Position numbers and translations under genes: made by a program. Source: Ohtaekwangia sp. (lineage in GTDB: Bacteria; Bacteroidota; Bacteroidia; Cytophagales; Cyclobacteriaceae). Taken from it: a stretch of 64,000 nt of DNA. The stretch is from assembly GCA_021155195.1 (NCBI GenBank), contig JAJNPV010000050.1, forward strand, positions 806,001 through 870,000, given 5' to 3'. The notes below the pieces were generated by a model. The model was not told the DNA's origin, made no database searches, and worked only from the letters and a program-made list of their open reading frames with translations. Positions 9,380 to 18,449 of the stretch are shown one piece after another; position 1 is the first letter of the stretch; the number at the start of each line of letters is the position of its first letter.

Positions 9380-12232
9380 ATGACGAAATCCGGTGCTGCC
9401 AAGAAGATAACTGACCTCTCAGGTCATGATTATATTGAAATTATTGGTGCCCGCGAACACAATCTGAAAAACATCAGCATCAGTTTTCCACGAAACAAAC
9501 TGGTTGTTATCACCGGCATCAGCGGAAGCGGAAAATCTTCGTTGGCTTTTGATACCATCTATGCCGAAGGTCAGCGCAGGTACATGGAAAGTTTTTCAGC
9601 GTATGCGCGAAGCTTTATCGGGAATTTAGAACGACCTGATGTTGATAAGATCAATGGCCTAAGTCCGGTTATTTCCATTGAGCAAAAAACAACGTCCCGA
9701 AATCCACGGTCAACCGTTGGCACCGTTACCGAGATTTATGATTTCTTACGCTTGCTTTTTGCTCGCGCGGGCGAAGCGTTCTCTTACCTCAACGGGGATA
9801 AGATGGTGCGTCAATCGGAAGATCAGATTCTGGATGCTATCATCAATAATTATAAGGGGAGAAAATTAACATTACTAGCTCCGGTTATTAAAGGGCGCAA
9901 AGGTCATTATCGCGAGTTGTTTGTACAGATTCGCAAACAAGGATTTTCGAAGGTGCGCGTGGATGGTGAAGTGTTGGAGATTACGGCAAAGATGCAAGTA
10001 GATCGGTTTAAGATACACGACATTGAAATTGTTGTTGATCGTATTGTGCCCGACCAAAAAGACAGGCATCGATTAGGCCAATCTATTGCCACCGCAATGA
10101 AGGAGGGCAAAGGGGTCATTATGATTTTGGATGAAAGGAACAATGTTCAGCACTTCTCAAAATTTTTAATGGATCCTAAAACCGGATTATCGTATGACGA
10201 ACCGGCCCCTAATAATTTTTCTTTCAACTCACCTTACGGAGCATGCCCTACGTGCACCGGGTTAGGAGCTATTGAAGAAATCACGGAAGACTCAATCATT
10301 CCTGATAATAAATTGAGTATTAGCCGTGGCGGTATTTTGCCGTTGGGTGAATATCGCGATATCTGGATCTTTAAAAAGATTGAAGCAATCCTAAAACGAC
10401 ATAAACTTACACTCACAGCGCCTATCAAAGATCTTCCACACGAAGTGTTAAAAGTACTTTTATACGGTGATGACGTGCCGGTGGCTGTTGCGTCAGTTAA
10501 ATATCCAGGCACGGAATGGAATACAAAATTTGAAGGCATCATTAACTTTTTGCAAAAGCAGAAAGATGATGGCTCAGAAGCCATGCGTAAATGGGTAGAT
10601 GACTTTACGATTACACGGGTTTGCCCCGATTGCAAGGGGGCACGATTGAAGAAAGAGTCGCTTCATTTTAAAATTGATGACAAAAACATTGCTCAGTTAG
10701 CTGAGATGAATATAAATGCGCTTCAAAAATGGTTTGAAGGCCTGGAAGATCGGATTAATGAGAAGCAACGCATTATTGCGACTGAAATATTAAAGGAACT
10801 TCGCAAGCGCATTGGTTTTTTATTGGATGTTGGATTGGATTATCTACATCTTAATCGACCGCTAAGAACACTAAGTGGCGGAGAAGCGCAACGCATTCGC
10901 CTGGCGACACAAATAGGAACGCAATTAGTGGGTGTGCTCTATATATTGGATGAGCCAAGCATTGGACTTCATGCGCGCGATAATGCAAAACTAATTAAAG
11001 CATTAAAAGATTTGCGAGACCTTGGTAATTCGGTAATAGTAGTTGAGCACGACAAGGAGATGATGCTTGAGTCGGATTACATTATTGACATAGGTCCGGG
11101 GGCTGGGCGCCATGGCGGGAATGTAGTGGCAGAGGGTGATCCGGAAACATTCTTGAAAAACAACAGCACAACCGCTAAGTATTTGAATGGCAAAATAGGA
11201 ATTGAGTATTTAAAAGACCGCAGAAAAGGGAGTGGTGAAAAATTATTGTTAACCGGTGCTACCGGAAATAATTTGAAAGATGTTGATCTTGAAATTTCTT
11301 TGGGAACGCTTACGTGCATCACAGGGGTTTCAGGGAGTGGAAAATCAACCCTAATCCATGACACGCTCTTCCCGATATTAAATCAGCATTTTTTTAATTC
11401 ACGCACCGAACCGTTACCTTATAAAAAGGTGGAGGGACTAAGGTTGATTGATAAAGTAATTGAGGTTGACCAATCACCCATCGGACGGACTCCGCGCTCG
11501 AACCCGGCAACATACACAGGAGTGTTCACCGACATCCGCGACTTGTTTTCACAAATGCCCGAAGCAAAAATTCGTGGCTATAAAACAGGACGGTTTTCAT
11601 TTAATGTAAAAGGCGGCCGATGCGAAACATGTGGGGGTGCCGGATTGCGTTTAATTGAAATGGAGTTTTTGCCCGATGTACACGTGCCTTGCGAGACTTG
11701 CAAAGGCAAGAGATACAATCGCGAAACATTAGAGGTGCGCTTTAAAGGAAAATCCATTTCGGATGTGCTTGATATGACGGTAGAGGAAGCGGTAACCTTT
11801 TTTGAAAATCAACCCCGCATTCTAAGAAAAATTCAAACATTGAGTGAAGTGGGATTGGGTTATATTTCGTTAGGTCAACATGCCACAACTTTATCGGGTG
11901 GTGAGGCACAACGGGTAAAACTCGCTACTGAGTTATCCAAGCGTGACACGGGTAAAACACTTTACATTCTGGATGAGCCTACAACTGGGTTGCATTTTCA
12001 AGACATCAGTCACTTGTTAGATGTGCTGCAAAAACTTGTTGATAAAGGAAACACAGTGCTGGTGATTGAACACAATATGGATGTAATTAAATCAGCGGAT
12101 TATATTGTTGATCTTGGCCCAGAAGGCGGAGCGGGTGGCGGTCGCATTGTTGCAAAAGGTACACCCGAACAAGTTTCGAAAAATCCTGCCAGTTATACGG
12201 GTAAGTTTTTAAAGCCTGAGCTGCAGAACTAA
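9380..12232 (+). CDS. uvrA: UvrABC excinuclease subunit A
   Basis: ATPase that scans DNA for bulky lesions and loads UvrB. 950 residues, the usual length. The first Walker A (GISGSGKSS) lies at about 45-54 and the second (GVSGSGKST) near 645. Zinc-binding Cys pairs are visible: CPTCTGLG in the first ATP-binding domain, CPDCKGARLKKE, and CETCGGAG with CETCKGKR in the second. Both ABC signatures are present (LSGGEAQRIRLA, LSGGEAQRVKLA), with Walker B LDEPSIGLH and LDEPTTGLH. It appears to be a single-gene transcription unit. Confidence 0.98.
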   Translation: MTKSGAAKKITDLSGHDYIEIIGAREHNLKNISISFPRNKLVVITGISGSGKSSLAFDTIYAEGQRRYMESFSAYARSFIGNLERPDVDKINGLSPVISIEQKTTSRNPRSTVGTVTEIYDFLRLLFARAGEAFSYLNGDKMVRQSEDQILDAIINNYKGRKLTLLAPVIKGRKGHYRELFVQIRKQGFSKVRVDGEVLEITAKMQVDRFKIHDIEIVVDRIVPDQKDRHRLGQSIATAMKEGKGVIMILDERNNVQHFSKFLMDPKTGLSYDEPAPNNFSFNSPYGACPTCTGLGAIEEITEDSIIPDNKLSISRGGILPLGEYRDIWIFKKIEAILKRHKLTLTAPIKDLPHEVLKVLLYGDDVPVAVASVKYPGTEWNTKFEGIINFLQKQKDDGSEAMRKWVDDFTITRVCPDCKGARLKKESLHFKIDDKNIAQLAEMNINALQKWFEGLEDRINEKQRIIATEILKELRKRIGFLLDVGLDYLHLNRPLRTLSGGEAQRIRLATQIGTQLVGVLYILDEPSIGLHARDNAKLIKALKDLRDLGNSVIVVEHDKEMMLESDYIIDIGPGAGRHGGNVVAEGDPETFLKNNSTTAKYLNGKIGIEYLKDRRKGSGEKLLLTGATGNNLKDVDLEISLGTLTCITGVSGSGKSTLIHDTLFPILNQHFFNSRTEPLPYKKVEGLRLIDKVIEVDQSPIGRTPRSNPATYTGVFTDIRDLFSQMPEAKIRGYKTGRFSFNVKGGRCETCGGAGLRLIEMEFLPDVHVPCETCKGKRYNRETLEVRFKGKSISDVLDMTVEEAVTFFENQPRILRKIQTLSEVGLGYISLGQHATTLSGGEAQRVKLATELSKRDTGKTLYILDEPTTGLHFQDISHLLDVLQKLVDKGNTVLVIEHNMDVIKSADYIVDLGPEGGAGGGRIVAKGTPEQVSKNPASYTGKFLKPELQN

Positions 12233-12303
12233 ATTTTTAGGCCTCCTCCGTTTATATAAGAAGATAATTTTACGTTTTCTGATTTGCTACCTTTCGGGTT
12301 CGA

Positions 12304-13347
12304 ATGGTTAATAAGGCGCAGTTATATTGGTTGTTGCAGATTGGCGGCTGGGCATTATATGCTGTGGTGCAGATTGTAGGGGCTATTGCGCTGGGCAATG
12401 GCGCCATCAGTAACCAACGAATTATCTTTCTCTCCTACGAAGCTTTTTTTTGCTTTCTTATCACGCATTGGTTTCGCACCTACATAAACAACAACCGATG
12501 GTTAAGTTGGAGCATGTCCAAACTAATCCCCCGATTATTAGTAACAGTTTGGTTGCTGGGTGTTGTAATGTACTTTTTGCGCATTCCCGTTTCGCTGCCC
12601 TTGGGCCTGTTTAACAAGGCAGTCATCTTCGATCCTAAAAATATTCTAGGACTGTCATCGGTATATGCATTCTTCTTTTTCTTGTGGTCGGTGTTTTACT
12701 TTATCTATAATTATTTTGAGCGCTACAATAAATCATTGAAGTTAGAAGCCTCCGTAAAGGAAATTGAATTGAGCAATTTAAAATCTCAGTTGAATCCGCA
12801 TTTCATTTTTAATGCACTCAACAGCATTCGGGCGTTGGTGGATGAAAATCCCGAAAAATCAAAACAAGCAATCAATCAACTCTCCAACATTTTAAGAAAC
12901 TCATTAGTCACTGAAAAGAGAGGACTAACTAAATTTGGCGATGAACTAAAAGTAGTACGCGATTACCTGGGCCTGGAAAGTATTCGTTTTGAAGAACGAT
13001 TGAAGACAGAGTTTGACATTGATCCAGCTTCCAAAAACTTTCTGGTGCCACCCCTTATGATTCAAACATTAGTTGAGAATGGAGTGAAGCATGGAATATC
13101 AAAATTGACCGAAGGAGGGATTGTGCATCTTCGAACCAAAGTAGAAAAGGGAAAACTAAAAATCCAGATTCGAAACAGCGGACATTACCATGTGAATGGT
13201 CATAAAAAAAGAGCCGGCCTTGGCCTTGTAAATACTTCGCAGCGTTTGAAGTTATTATATGGCAGCGAAGCACACTTCGCAATTAACAATGAAAAGGATA
13301 ATTTTGTGCTCACAGAAATAATAATTCCACATTTACATAATTCATAG
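12304..13347 (+). CDS. LytS/YehU-type sensor histidine kinase
   Basis: 347 residues. Four hydrophobic segments fill about residues 8-137, followed by a short coiled coil, the His_kinase domain (QLNPHFIFNALNSIRAL, phosphoacceptor His 166) and a C-terminal ATPase domain with the N-box LVENGVKHGISK and a G-box segment AGLGLVNTSQRL. This is the LytS-type architecture used with LytTR regulators. The response regulator gene follows 80 bp downstream on the same strand. The stimulus is unknown; the membrane part is not a recognised ligand-binding domain. Confidence 0.93.
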   Translation: MVNKAQLYWLLQIGGWALYAVVQIVGAIALGNGAISNQRIIFLSYEAFFCFLITHWFRTYINNNRWLSWSMSKLIPRLLVTVWLLGVVMYFLRIPVSLPLGLFNKAVIFDPKNILGLSSVYAFFFFLWSVFYFIYNYFERYNKSLKLEASVKEIELSNLKSQLNPHFIFNALNSIRALVDENPEKSKQAINQLSNILRNSLVTEKRGLTKFGDELKVVRDYLGLESIRFEERLKTEFDIDPASKNFLVPPLMIQTLVENGVKHGISKLTEGGIVHLRTKVEKGKLKIQIRNSGHYHVNGHKKRAGLGLVNTSQRLKLLYGSEAHFAINNEKDNFVLTEIIIPHLHNS

Positions 13348-13427
13348 AAATGACTTTAGGATACTCTACGCTTAAGAGCATACATTTAGCTAGTCCATAT
13401 ATGACCTTAAAAACCAGAAATTAGCAC

Positions 13428-14144
13428 ATGAAAGCACTGATTATTGATGACGAGCGCCTGGCGCGCAAAGAGTTAGCTAAATTATTGGAAGAGCATCCCT
13501 CCATAGAAATAGTGGGCGAGGCAATGAATGCCGATGAAGCGGAGCAAATGATTAATGAACTTAATCCCGATTTACTTTTTTTAGATATTCAAATGCCTGG
13601 CCGCACAGGTTTTCAATTGCTGGAATCGTTGGAGTCGGTGCCATTAGTTGTGTTTACAACTGCCTATGACGAGTTTGCCTTGAAAGGATTTGAGGTAAAC
13701 GCGTTAGATTATTTGCTGAAACCCATTCAGGCGGAGCGATTAAGCGAAGCGGTTCAAAAAATAATGGAGAAAGAACGTGCCAAAGCAGGTCGCACAGCCG
13801 GTAAAAAATTAGGATTGGAAGATCAGGTGTTTGTAAAAGATGGCGAACGCTGTTGGTTTGTTAACCTGGCCAACATTCGTTTCTTCGAGTCCGATGGCAA
13901 CTACATAAAAGTGTATTTTGATACTAACCGCCCCATGATTCATAAATCGCTTAATGCGCTGGATGACCGATTGGACGAGCGTGCATTCTTTAGAGCAAGC
14001 CGCAAGCACATTATTAACTTAAGCTGGGTAGAGGCGATTGAGCCTTGGTTCAATGGTGGGTTAATGGTAAAACTGCGTGGTGGTGATAAAGTGGAGGTAA
14101 GCCGAAGACAAGCTGCCAAGTTTAAGGACATGATGAGTTTGTAG
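13428..14144 (+). CDS. LytTR-type DNA-binding response regulator
   Basis: 238 residues. The N-terminal receiver domain has the acidic pair IIDDE, phosphoacceptor Asp 53 (LLFLDIQMPG), Thr in FTTAYDEFA and Lys in LLKPI. The C-terminal LytTR domain (about 130-236) contains FFESDGNYIKVYF, the FRASRKHIINL segment and a basic end (VEVSRRQAAKFK). It is the partner of the LytS-like kinase just upstream. LytTR proteins usually bind pairs of direct repeats; no target could be identified here. Confidence 0.94.
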   Translation: MKALIIDDERLARKELAKLLEEHPSIEIVGEAMNADEAEQMINELNPDLLFLDIQMPGRTGFQLLESLESVPLVVFTTAYDEFALKGFEVNALDYLLKPIQAERLSEAVQKIMEKERAKAGRTAGKKLGLEDQVFVKDGERCWFVNLANIRFFESDGNYIKVYFDTNRPMIHKSLNALDDRLDERAFFRASRKHIINLSWVEAIEPWFNGGLMVKLRGGDKVEVSRRQAAKFKDMMSL

Positions 14145-14151
14145 GAAGAGG

Positions 14152-14853
14152 CTAATCACCACTAACTATGCAACTGATCATCCATTTTCCGTTTTCCTGC
14201 GTAAGGAACATTCTACAATCAATTGGACTCCACACAAAGTCGTAATAGATATAGCCTTTTAATACTTTATCACTTGTTTCAATGTAATACCATTCCTTAG
14301 GTCCATAATAAGATACATGGGGAATCCGTTCCTGTGCTAACTTTGGATATGATTTTTCATAGTCATATCTAACAACATCGTAAGTCAGCTGCCCCAATAC
14401 TTTTGACTTAAGTTCTGGCCTCTCTCTAACATTTACATCTTTGCCAGTTACTACAAGAACATAGAAAAAGTCATCAGGATTCTTTAATTCTATCTGATTT
14501 ATGTAAGGAAAGACAAAACGGAAAAATGGATTTGATTCATTTTTTGTAAAGACTCCTCCTAATTTCACTATCTTATTCATTACATACCACAATTCAGATT
14601 CTTTCTTTTCAGGGCTCCACGAATTCACAAAAGCATCAATTCCAATACCATCATCGAATCCAACTTGAATTTTTGGATGAATAATTTTCATTAATCTTTT
14701 TACGTCTTTGTACTTTATTGTTTGTTTCAATTCAGCTACAAATAAATTGAGACTTGAGTCTTTTGCGGACTCATCTCGAGGAAGTAGTTTCATTGCTTGG
14801 CTAAGCCCCAGATGTGGTATTACAAGAATTATTAAAACAAAGATTTTTGTCAT
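14152..14853 (-). CDS. secreted protein with an SH3b-like segment, function unknown
   Basis: 233 residues with a signal peptide (IFVLIILVIPHLGLSQ). Around residues 130-165 the text VTGKDVNVRERPELKSKVLG is a bacterial SH3 (SH3b) signature of the N-V-R-x-x-P type. The preceding part (MKIIHPKIQVGFDDGIG, VNSWSPEKK) is shared by unnamed secreted proteins. It ends 8 bp from the oppositely oriented LytTR gene, with no visible terminator between them. It could bind cell-wall material, but that is only inferred from the SH3b-like motif. Confidence 0.72.
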   Translation of the reverse strand: MTKIFVLIILVIPHLGLSQAMKLLPRDESAKDSSLNLFVAELKQTIKYKDVKRLMKIIHPKIQVGFDDGIGIDAFVNSWSPEKKESELWYVMNKIVKLGGVFTKNESNPFFRFVFPYINQIELKNPDDFFYVLVVTGKDVNVRERPELKSKVLGQLTYDVVRYDYEKSYPKLAQERIPHVSYYGPKEWYYIETSDKVLKGYIYYDFVWSPIDCRMFLTQENGKWMISCIVSGD

Positions 14854-14861
14854 AGGACAAG

Positions 14862-15227
14862 CTATTTCAACACGAGCTCAACCAATTCTTTCTCTACGTT
14901 CCAATCGCGGGCAAGTTTAAACATGGCCGTAGCTTCCATCTCAGTTACGTAGCCCTTCACATTGTTTGATTGCCAAACCATGTCAATCAGGCTAACTCGT
15001 TTCTCTTTTGGGTAATCGCCAATAATGTGGTTTAGAAAATCGCGGGCACGATCAAAAGCCGTAATGTAATCCTCGGCCACAAATGCCAATGCCCAGGCAA
15101 GCTCTTCGGCAGCATCCAGGTCTTGAGATGCTTTCTCCAAGTCTTTCTTTTCGGGTTCGTCAAGCCCGTGATAATAGTAGATCACGGACTTCAAAAGCAG
15201 GTATACTCGTTTTTCTTCTACGGTCAT
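14862..15227 (-). CDS. small helical protein of unknown function (TerB-like pattern possible)
   Basis: 121 residues, no signal peptide, predicted all-helical. The spacing of acidic helices, and AEELAWALAFVAEDYITAF followed by KEKRVSLIDMVWQSNN and TEMEATAMFKLARDWNV, loosely recalls the TerB fold, where a helical bundle carries acidic metal-binding residues. The match is by eye only. It lies 8 bp upstream of the SH3b-like gene on the same strand, so the two may be co-transcribed. Confidence 0.62.
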   Translation of the reverse strand: MTVEEKRVYLLLKSVIYYYHGLDEPEKKDLEKASQDLDAAEELAWALAFVAEDYITAFDRARDFLNHIIGDYPKEKRVSLIDMVWQSNNVKGYVTEMEATAMFKLARDWNVEKELVELVLK

Positions 15228-15257
15228 TTAGTTGTTAAAATAGCAATTCCCATGTAA

Positions 15258-16403
15258 TCAATTGTTATCGGCCTCAACAAAAAGATCAGCGGCAATCCGG
15301 TCGGCCAATAGTTTCCCGGCTCGCATTAACGTAATGGTATTATCTCTTAGCTCAATCAGGTTACCAGCAAGAAGTTGGGTCAGATAAGGTTTGTTTTGAG
15401 ATGCCAGATCATAATCAAATTGTTCCTTCAGGTAATTTAGATCACACCCCCAATTGGTGCGCAGCGAAGTAAAAAGGTATTCGTTGATCTTATTTTCCGT
15501 GGTCAATTCTTCCAACTCAAATGGCACAACGCCATTTTTAATACTCTTTATATAAAGATGATTATTGGATATATTAAACTGGCGCGTTTCTCCATTATAC
15601 GAATGAGCGCTGGGTCCTAACCCGAGATACTTTTTCCCCTTCCAATAACTGGTGTTGTGCCTGGATTGAAAGCCGAGCAAGCAATAGTTAGAAATTTCAT
15701 AATGCTGATAACCACTCTGTGTAAGAGCGTCCATTACTAGTTCAAACTGGCGGGCAGATTGATCCTCTTCCACGGCCATTAGTTTACCCTTACTCGCCCA
15801 TTGGCCAAACACCGTTTTTTCTTCAACTGTTAAAGAATAGGCCGAGATATGATTTGGGTGCAGGCTTAACGCTGTTGTCAGATTCTTTAGTAACGTTTCT
15901 TCATCCTGACCTGGACCTGGTATCGAATAAATTAAATCGATGCTTATGTTGTTAATGCCAGACTTGTGAGCAGCATCTACACAACCCAATGCTTCGGTGG
16001 CAGTATGTGCCCGATTAAGAAACCTTAAAACATTTTCATCAAAAGATTGAATGCCGATACTTAACCGGTTAACACCCGCAGTTTTCATCTCATTTAATTT
16101 TTGAGAATTCAGATCATCGGGGTTTGCCTCTAAGGTTATTTCAACATCATCGGCAACCGGATAATTTTTTTGAATAGAAGAGAACAAAATTTCAAGTTCA
16201 TGGGCAGTAAGTAAGGAAGGAGTTCCTCCACCCAGGTAAATTGTTTCGATGGGCTCGCCCTGCAGATACTCTTTTTGGAGACTCAATTCAGTTGCAAGTT
16301 GATTTACCAGTTCCGATTTAAGGGTTTGATTTGTCGAAAAATGAAAATCACAATAATGACAAGCCTGCTTGCAAAACGGAATATGAAAATAAAGCCCAGC
16401 CAT
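15258..16403 (-). CDS. hemW: radical SAM haem chaperone HemW-like protein
   Basis: 381 residues from an ATG at 16403; a TTG three codons upstream is less likely. The radical-SAM cluster motif CxxxCxxC is seen in HIPFCKQACHYCDF at about residues 8-21. GGGTPSLL and LEANPDDL follow, as in HemW and coproporphyrinogen III oxidase relatives. The HemW-type C-terminal domain is present (LGLGPSAHSYNGETR). HemW binds haem and is thought to deliver it to acceptor proteins. The similar HemN has a distinct cluster motif and a longer N-terminus. It is divergent to the DUF4271 gene; hemD is nearby. Confidence 0.9.
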   Translation of the reverse strand: MAGLYFHIPFCKQACHYCDFHFSTNQTLKSELVNQLATELSLQKEYLQGEPIETIYLGGGTPSLLTAHELEILFSSIQKNYPVADDVEITLEANPDDLNSQKLNEMKTAGVNRLSIGIQSFDENVLRFLNRAHTATEALGCVDAAHKSGINNISIDLIYSIPGPGQDEETLLKNLTTALSLHPNHISAYSLTVEEKTVFGQWASKGKLMAVEEDQSARQFELVMDALTQSGYQHYEISNYCLLGFQSRHNTSYWKGKKYLGLGPSAHSYNGETRQFNISNNHLYIKSIKNGVVPFELEELTTENKINEYLFTSLRTNWGCDLNYLKEQFDYDLASQNKPYLTQLLAGNLIELRDNTITLMRAGKLLADRIAADLFVEADNN

Positions 16404-16466
16404 TTGCCTCAAAGATAGTCGGGAGTTTCTATTACTCTGTTAATCTGATATTTTTGCGTTCCTGAC

Positions 16467-17543
16467 ATGAAGCGTATTCTCACTTTTTTTTTAGCGATTC
16501 TCTTTTCCCTTCCGGGGATTTCGCAGCGGTGGGTAACACAAGATCTTCGCACGGATTGGCAAATTCAGCATCACGGAAAATTTGAAAAGTATGCTGGGCA
16601 GAGAATCAAGACGATTTACTTTACATTAGACAGAAGGTCATTGGGAGGTAGTTTGATTATTCAGGATCGTGAACCTTTTTCACTTTTCATCAATGGTAAA
16701 TTAAATGGCCTATATAAGGACAGCCTTACCCTTCACGTAGATAGTTTATGGGCATTGCATCAGGGAAAGCTTTTTATAGGAGTTCATCAGGAGAACACCA
16801 TTTATTCACTAAAGACTTTATTGAGATCGCAAACGAGACAGGCTGATTTTGATAATCCACTTCGGCCTGCAAATTTCTTTTCTGATTTTGTGGTTATTGC
16901 TTCACTGTTGCTGCTCATTGCGCTTATTGGGCTGCTTCGCGTTAACTCAAGCCTTACGTTAGATTATTTAAATGTTATTAAATTATTTTCATTACAAGAT
17001 CGGGATGAGTCTACAGTTGCCAGTAGAATTGGGGCCAGTATAAATTTATTTTTCTTTGCCCTGATTAGTTTTTTTTTAGGGCTTGTGTTAATGATCATTT
17101 TCAACATAGCCCCCGATCGTATCCGATACGCAGTAAACTTTGTCTTTAATTCAACCCGTCAGGCATTTTTGTATTGGATTCTTTTGTCGGCAATGATTTT
17201 AGCGCTGCTCGTAGTAAAACTCATTTTGATAGCAGGATTTTCGATGCTGTTTGGTTTGAAGGACAGTGTGCGTTTTCAATTTTTTAATTTTGTTCGGTTG
17301 CTTTTTGTTACAGCGGGTGTAATGGCAATGTTGGCTATTGTCTATTTTGTTTTTCATTCGCAAAACCCCAACCTGTTTTATAGCCTGCTTACTATAGGCA
17401 GTTTTTTTGTTGCAATCGGTACGGTTTTCTTATTTCTTAAATTATTGGCCCGCACCTCGTTCCCGGTTTTTCATTTATTTTCCTACCTTTGCGCAACTGA
17501 AATTATTCCGTTAATGATTTTGGGAAGAGTGTTATTGTTTTAA
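16467..17543 (+). CDS. DUF4271 membrane protein
   Basis: 358 residues. A signal-like N-terminus (FFLAILFSLPGISQ) leads into a soluble part of about 120 residues, followed by about seven hydrophobic segments. The C-terminal half matches the DUF4271 family, which in Bacteroidota is commonly next to uroporphyrinogen-III synthase, as here (16 bp gap). The function is unknown. The conserved pairing with hemD suggests a link to haem synthesis or to the membrane environment of T9SS genes downstream, but nothing in the protein shows it. Confidence 0.82.
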   Translation: MKRILTFFLAILFSLPGISQRWVTQDLRTDWQIQHHGKFEKYAGQRIKTIYFTLDRRSLGGSLIIQDREPFSLFINGKLNGLYKDSLTLHVDSLWALHQGKLFIGVHQENTIYSLKTLLRSQTRQADFDNPLRPANFFSDFVVIASLLLLIALIGLLRVNSSLTLDYLNVIKLFSLQDRDESTVASRIGASINLFFFALISFFLGLVLMIIFNIAPDRIRYAVNFVFNSTRQAFLYWILLSAMILALLVVKLILIAGFSMLFGLKDSVRFQFFNFVRLLFVTAGVMAMLAIVYFVFHSQNPNLFYSLLTIGSFFVAIGTVFLFLKLLARTSFPVFHLFSYLCATEIIPLMILGRVLLF

Positions 17544-17559
17544 GCCGAAGCGTGTAGAT

Positions 17560-18336
17560 ATGACAGAAACTGGAACTGACAGAATGCGAAAAGTAAAAAG
17601 CATTTTAGTCACACAGGAAGAACCAACCGATCTTAATTCACCTTATCTCAAGCTATCCGAACGCTATAATGTTAAGATAGACTTTCGCCCATTTATTCAG
17701 GTAGAGGCTGTTCCTGTTAAGGAGTTCCGCAAGCAAAAAATAGATATCCTTGAGCATACAGCAGTAATTTTTACAAGTCGCCATTCAGTCGATCATTTTT
17801 TCCAGATCTGTTTGGAATTGAAATTAGAGATGCCGGCTGATATGAAATACTTCTGTATCTCCGATCAAACCTCCAATTATCTTCAGAAGTATATAGTTAT
17901 CCGAAAACGAAAAATATTTACCGGGTTAAAGGATACCAAAGATTTACTCGAGATTATTAAGAAGCATAAAAACGAAAAATTCCTTTTTCCATGCTCGGAT
18001 ATTCGTAAAAATGACATTCCAGATTTTCTCACTGATAATGGATTTCATTTTACCGAGGCTATCATGTATCAAACGGTTGCCGCTAACCTGAGTGATTTGA
18101 AAAATGTATACTACGATATTCTTGCATTTTTTAGCCCGTCTGGTATTAACTCACTCCTTATCAATTTTCCTGAATTTGTTCAAAACAATACACGCATAGC
18201 TGCCTTTGGCCCCACTACTGCTAAGGCCGTTAAGGATGCAAACTTTATTTTGGATATTGAGGCTCCCCTCCCAAATGCTCCGTCAATGACGGGTGCCCTT
18301 GAACTTTACATAAAGGCGGCCAACGGAATTAAATAA
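17560..18336 (+). CDS. hemD: uroporphyrinogen-III synthase
   Basis: Cyclises hydroxymethylbilane to uroporphyrinogen III in tetrapyrrole synthesis. 258 residues with the two-domain HemD layout: N-terminal KSILVTQEEPTDLNSPYLK and AVIFTSRHSVDHFF, linker, then FLFPCSDIRKNDIPDFL and LAFFSPSGINSLL with FGPTTAKAVKD near the end. HemD sequences diverge strongly, but these landmarks are characteristic. An internal ATG at 17584 (MRKVKSIL) is an equally plausible start and closer to other family members. It is cytoplasmic and probably co-transcribed with the DUF4271 gene. Confidence 0.9.
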   Translation: MTETGTDRMRKVKSILVTQEEPTDLNSPYLKLSERYNVKIDFRPFIQVEAVPVKEFRKQKIDILEHTAVIFTSRHSVDHFFQICLELKLEMPADMKYFCISDQTSNYLQKYIVIRKRKIFTGLKDTKDLLEIIKKHKNEKFLFPCSDIRKNDIPDFLTDNGFHFTEAIMYQTVAANLSDLKNVYYDILAFFSPSGINSLLINFPEFVQNNTRIAAFGPTTAKAVKDANFILDIEAPLPNAPSMTGALELYIKAANGIK

Positions 18337-18350
18337 CTATTTAAGCATTA

Positions 18351-18363
18351 CCTTATTATAAGG
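18351..18363. promoter_or_regulatory. short palindrome between hemD and the porP-like gene
   Basis: CCTTATTATAAGG is a perfect inverted repeat with 6-bp arms and one central base. It lies 14 bp after the hemD stop and about 90 bp before the GTG start of the PorP/SprF-like gene. No T-tract follows, so it is more like an operator than a terminator. Its function is unknown. Confidence 0.3.
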
Positions 18364-18397
18364 ACTCATATTTTATTACACTTTAATTACATTTGAT

Positions 18398-18428
18398 TGA
18401 AAGTGTGACAAGAATTGATTTATCTTTA
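18398..18428 (+). promoter_or_regulatory. candidate Bacteroidota-type promoter for the porP-like gene
   Basis: A TTG (18398) lies 20 bp before TATCTTTA (18421-18428), close to the Bacteroidota arrangement of a TTG -33 element and a TAnnTTTG -7 box, with one mismatch in the last base. It sits about 20 bp ahead of the GTG start chosen for the PorP/SprF-like gene. A second TACATTTG (18388-18395) fits the -7 consensus but has no obvious -33 partner. Prediction by eye. Confidence 0.35.
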
Positions 18429-18449
18429 AGTCCTGTTCAATATCAATTT

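Noticed and set aside
9380..12232. Overlapping minus-strand frames of up to 133 codons inside uvrA
   Set aside because: They are shadows of the conserved uvrA coding sequence and carry no family pattern of their own.
12290..12310. tRNA T-loop-like GGTTCGAAT
   Set aside because: No acceptor stem, anticodon arm or D arm could be formed around it, and it runs into the start of the LytS-type kinase gene.
18393..18449. Longer start (TTG) for the PorP/SprF-like gene
   Set aside because: It would put a polar extension before a good signal peptide; the GTG at 18450 fits the family.
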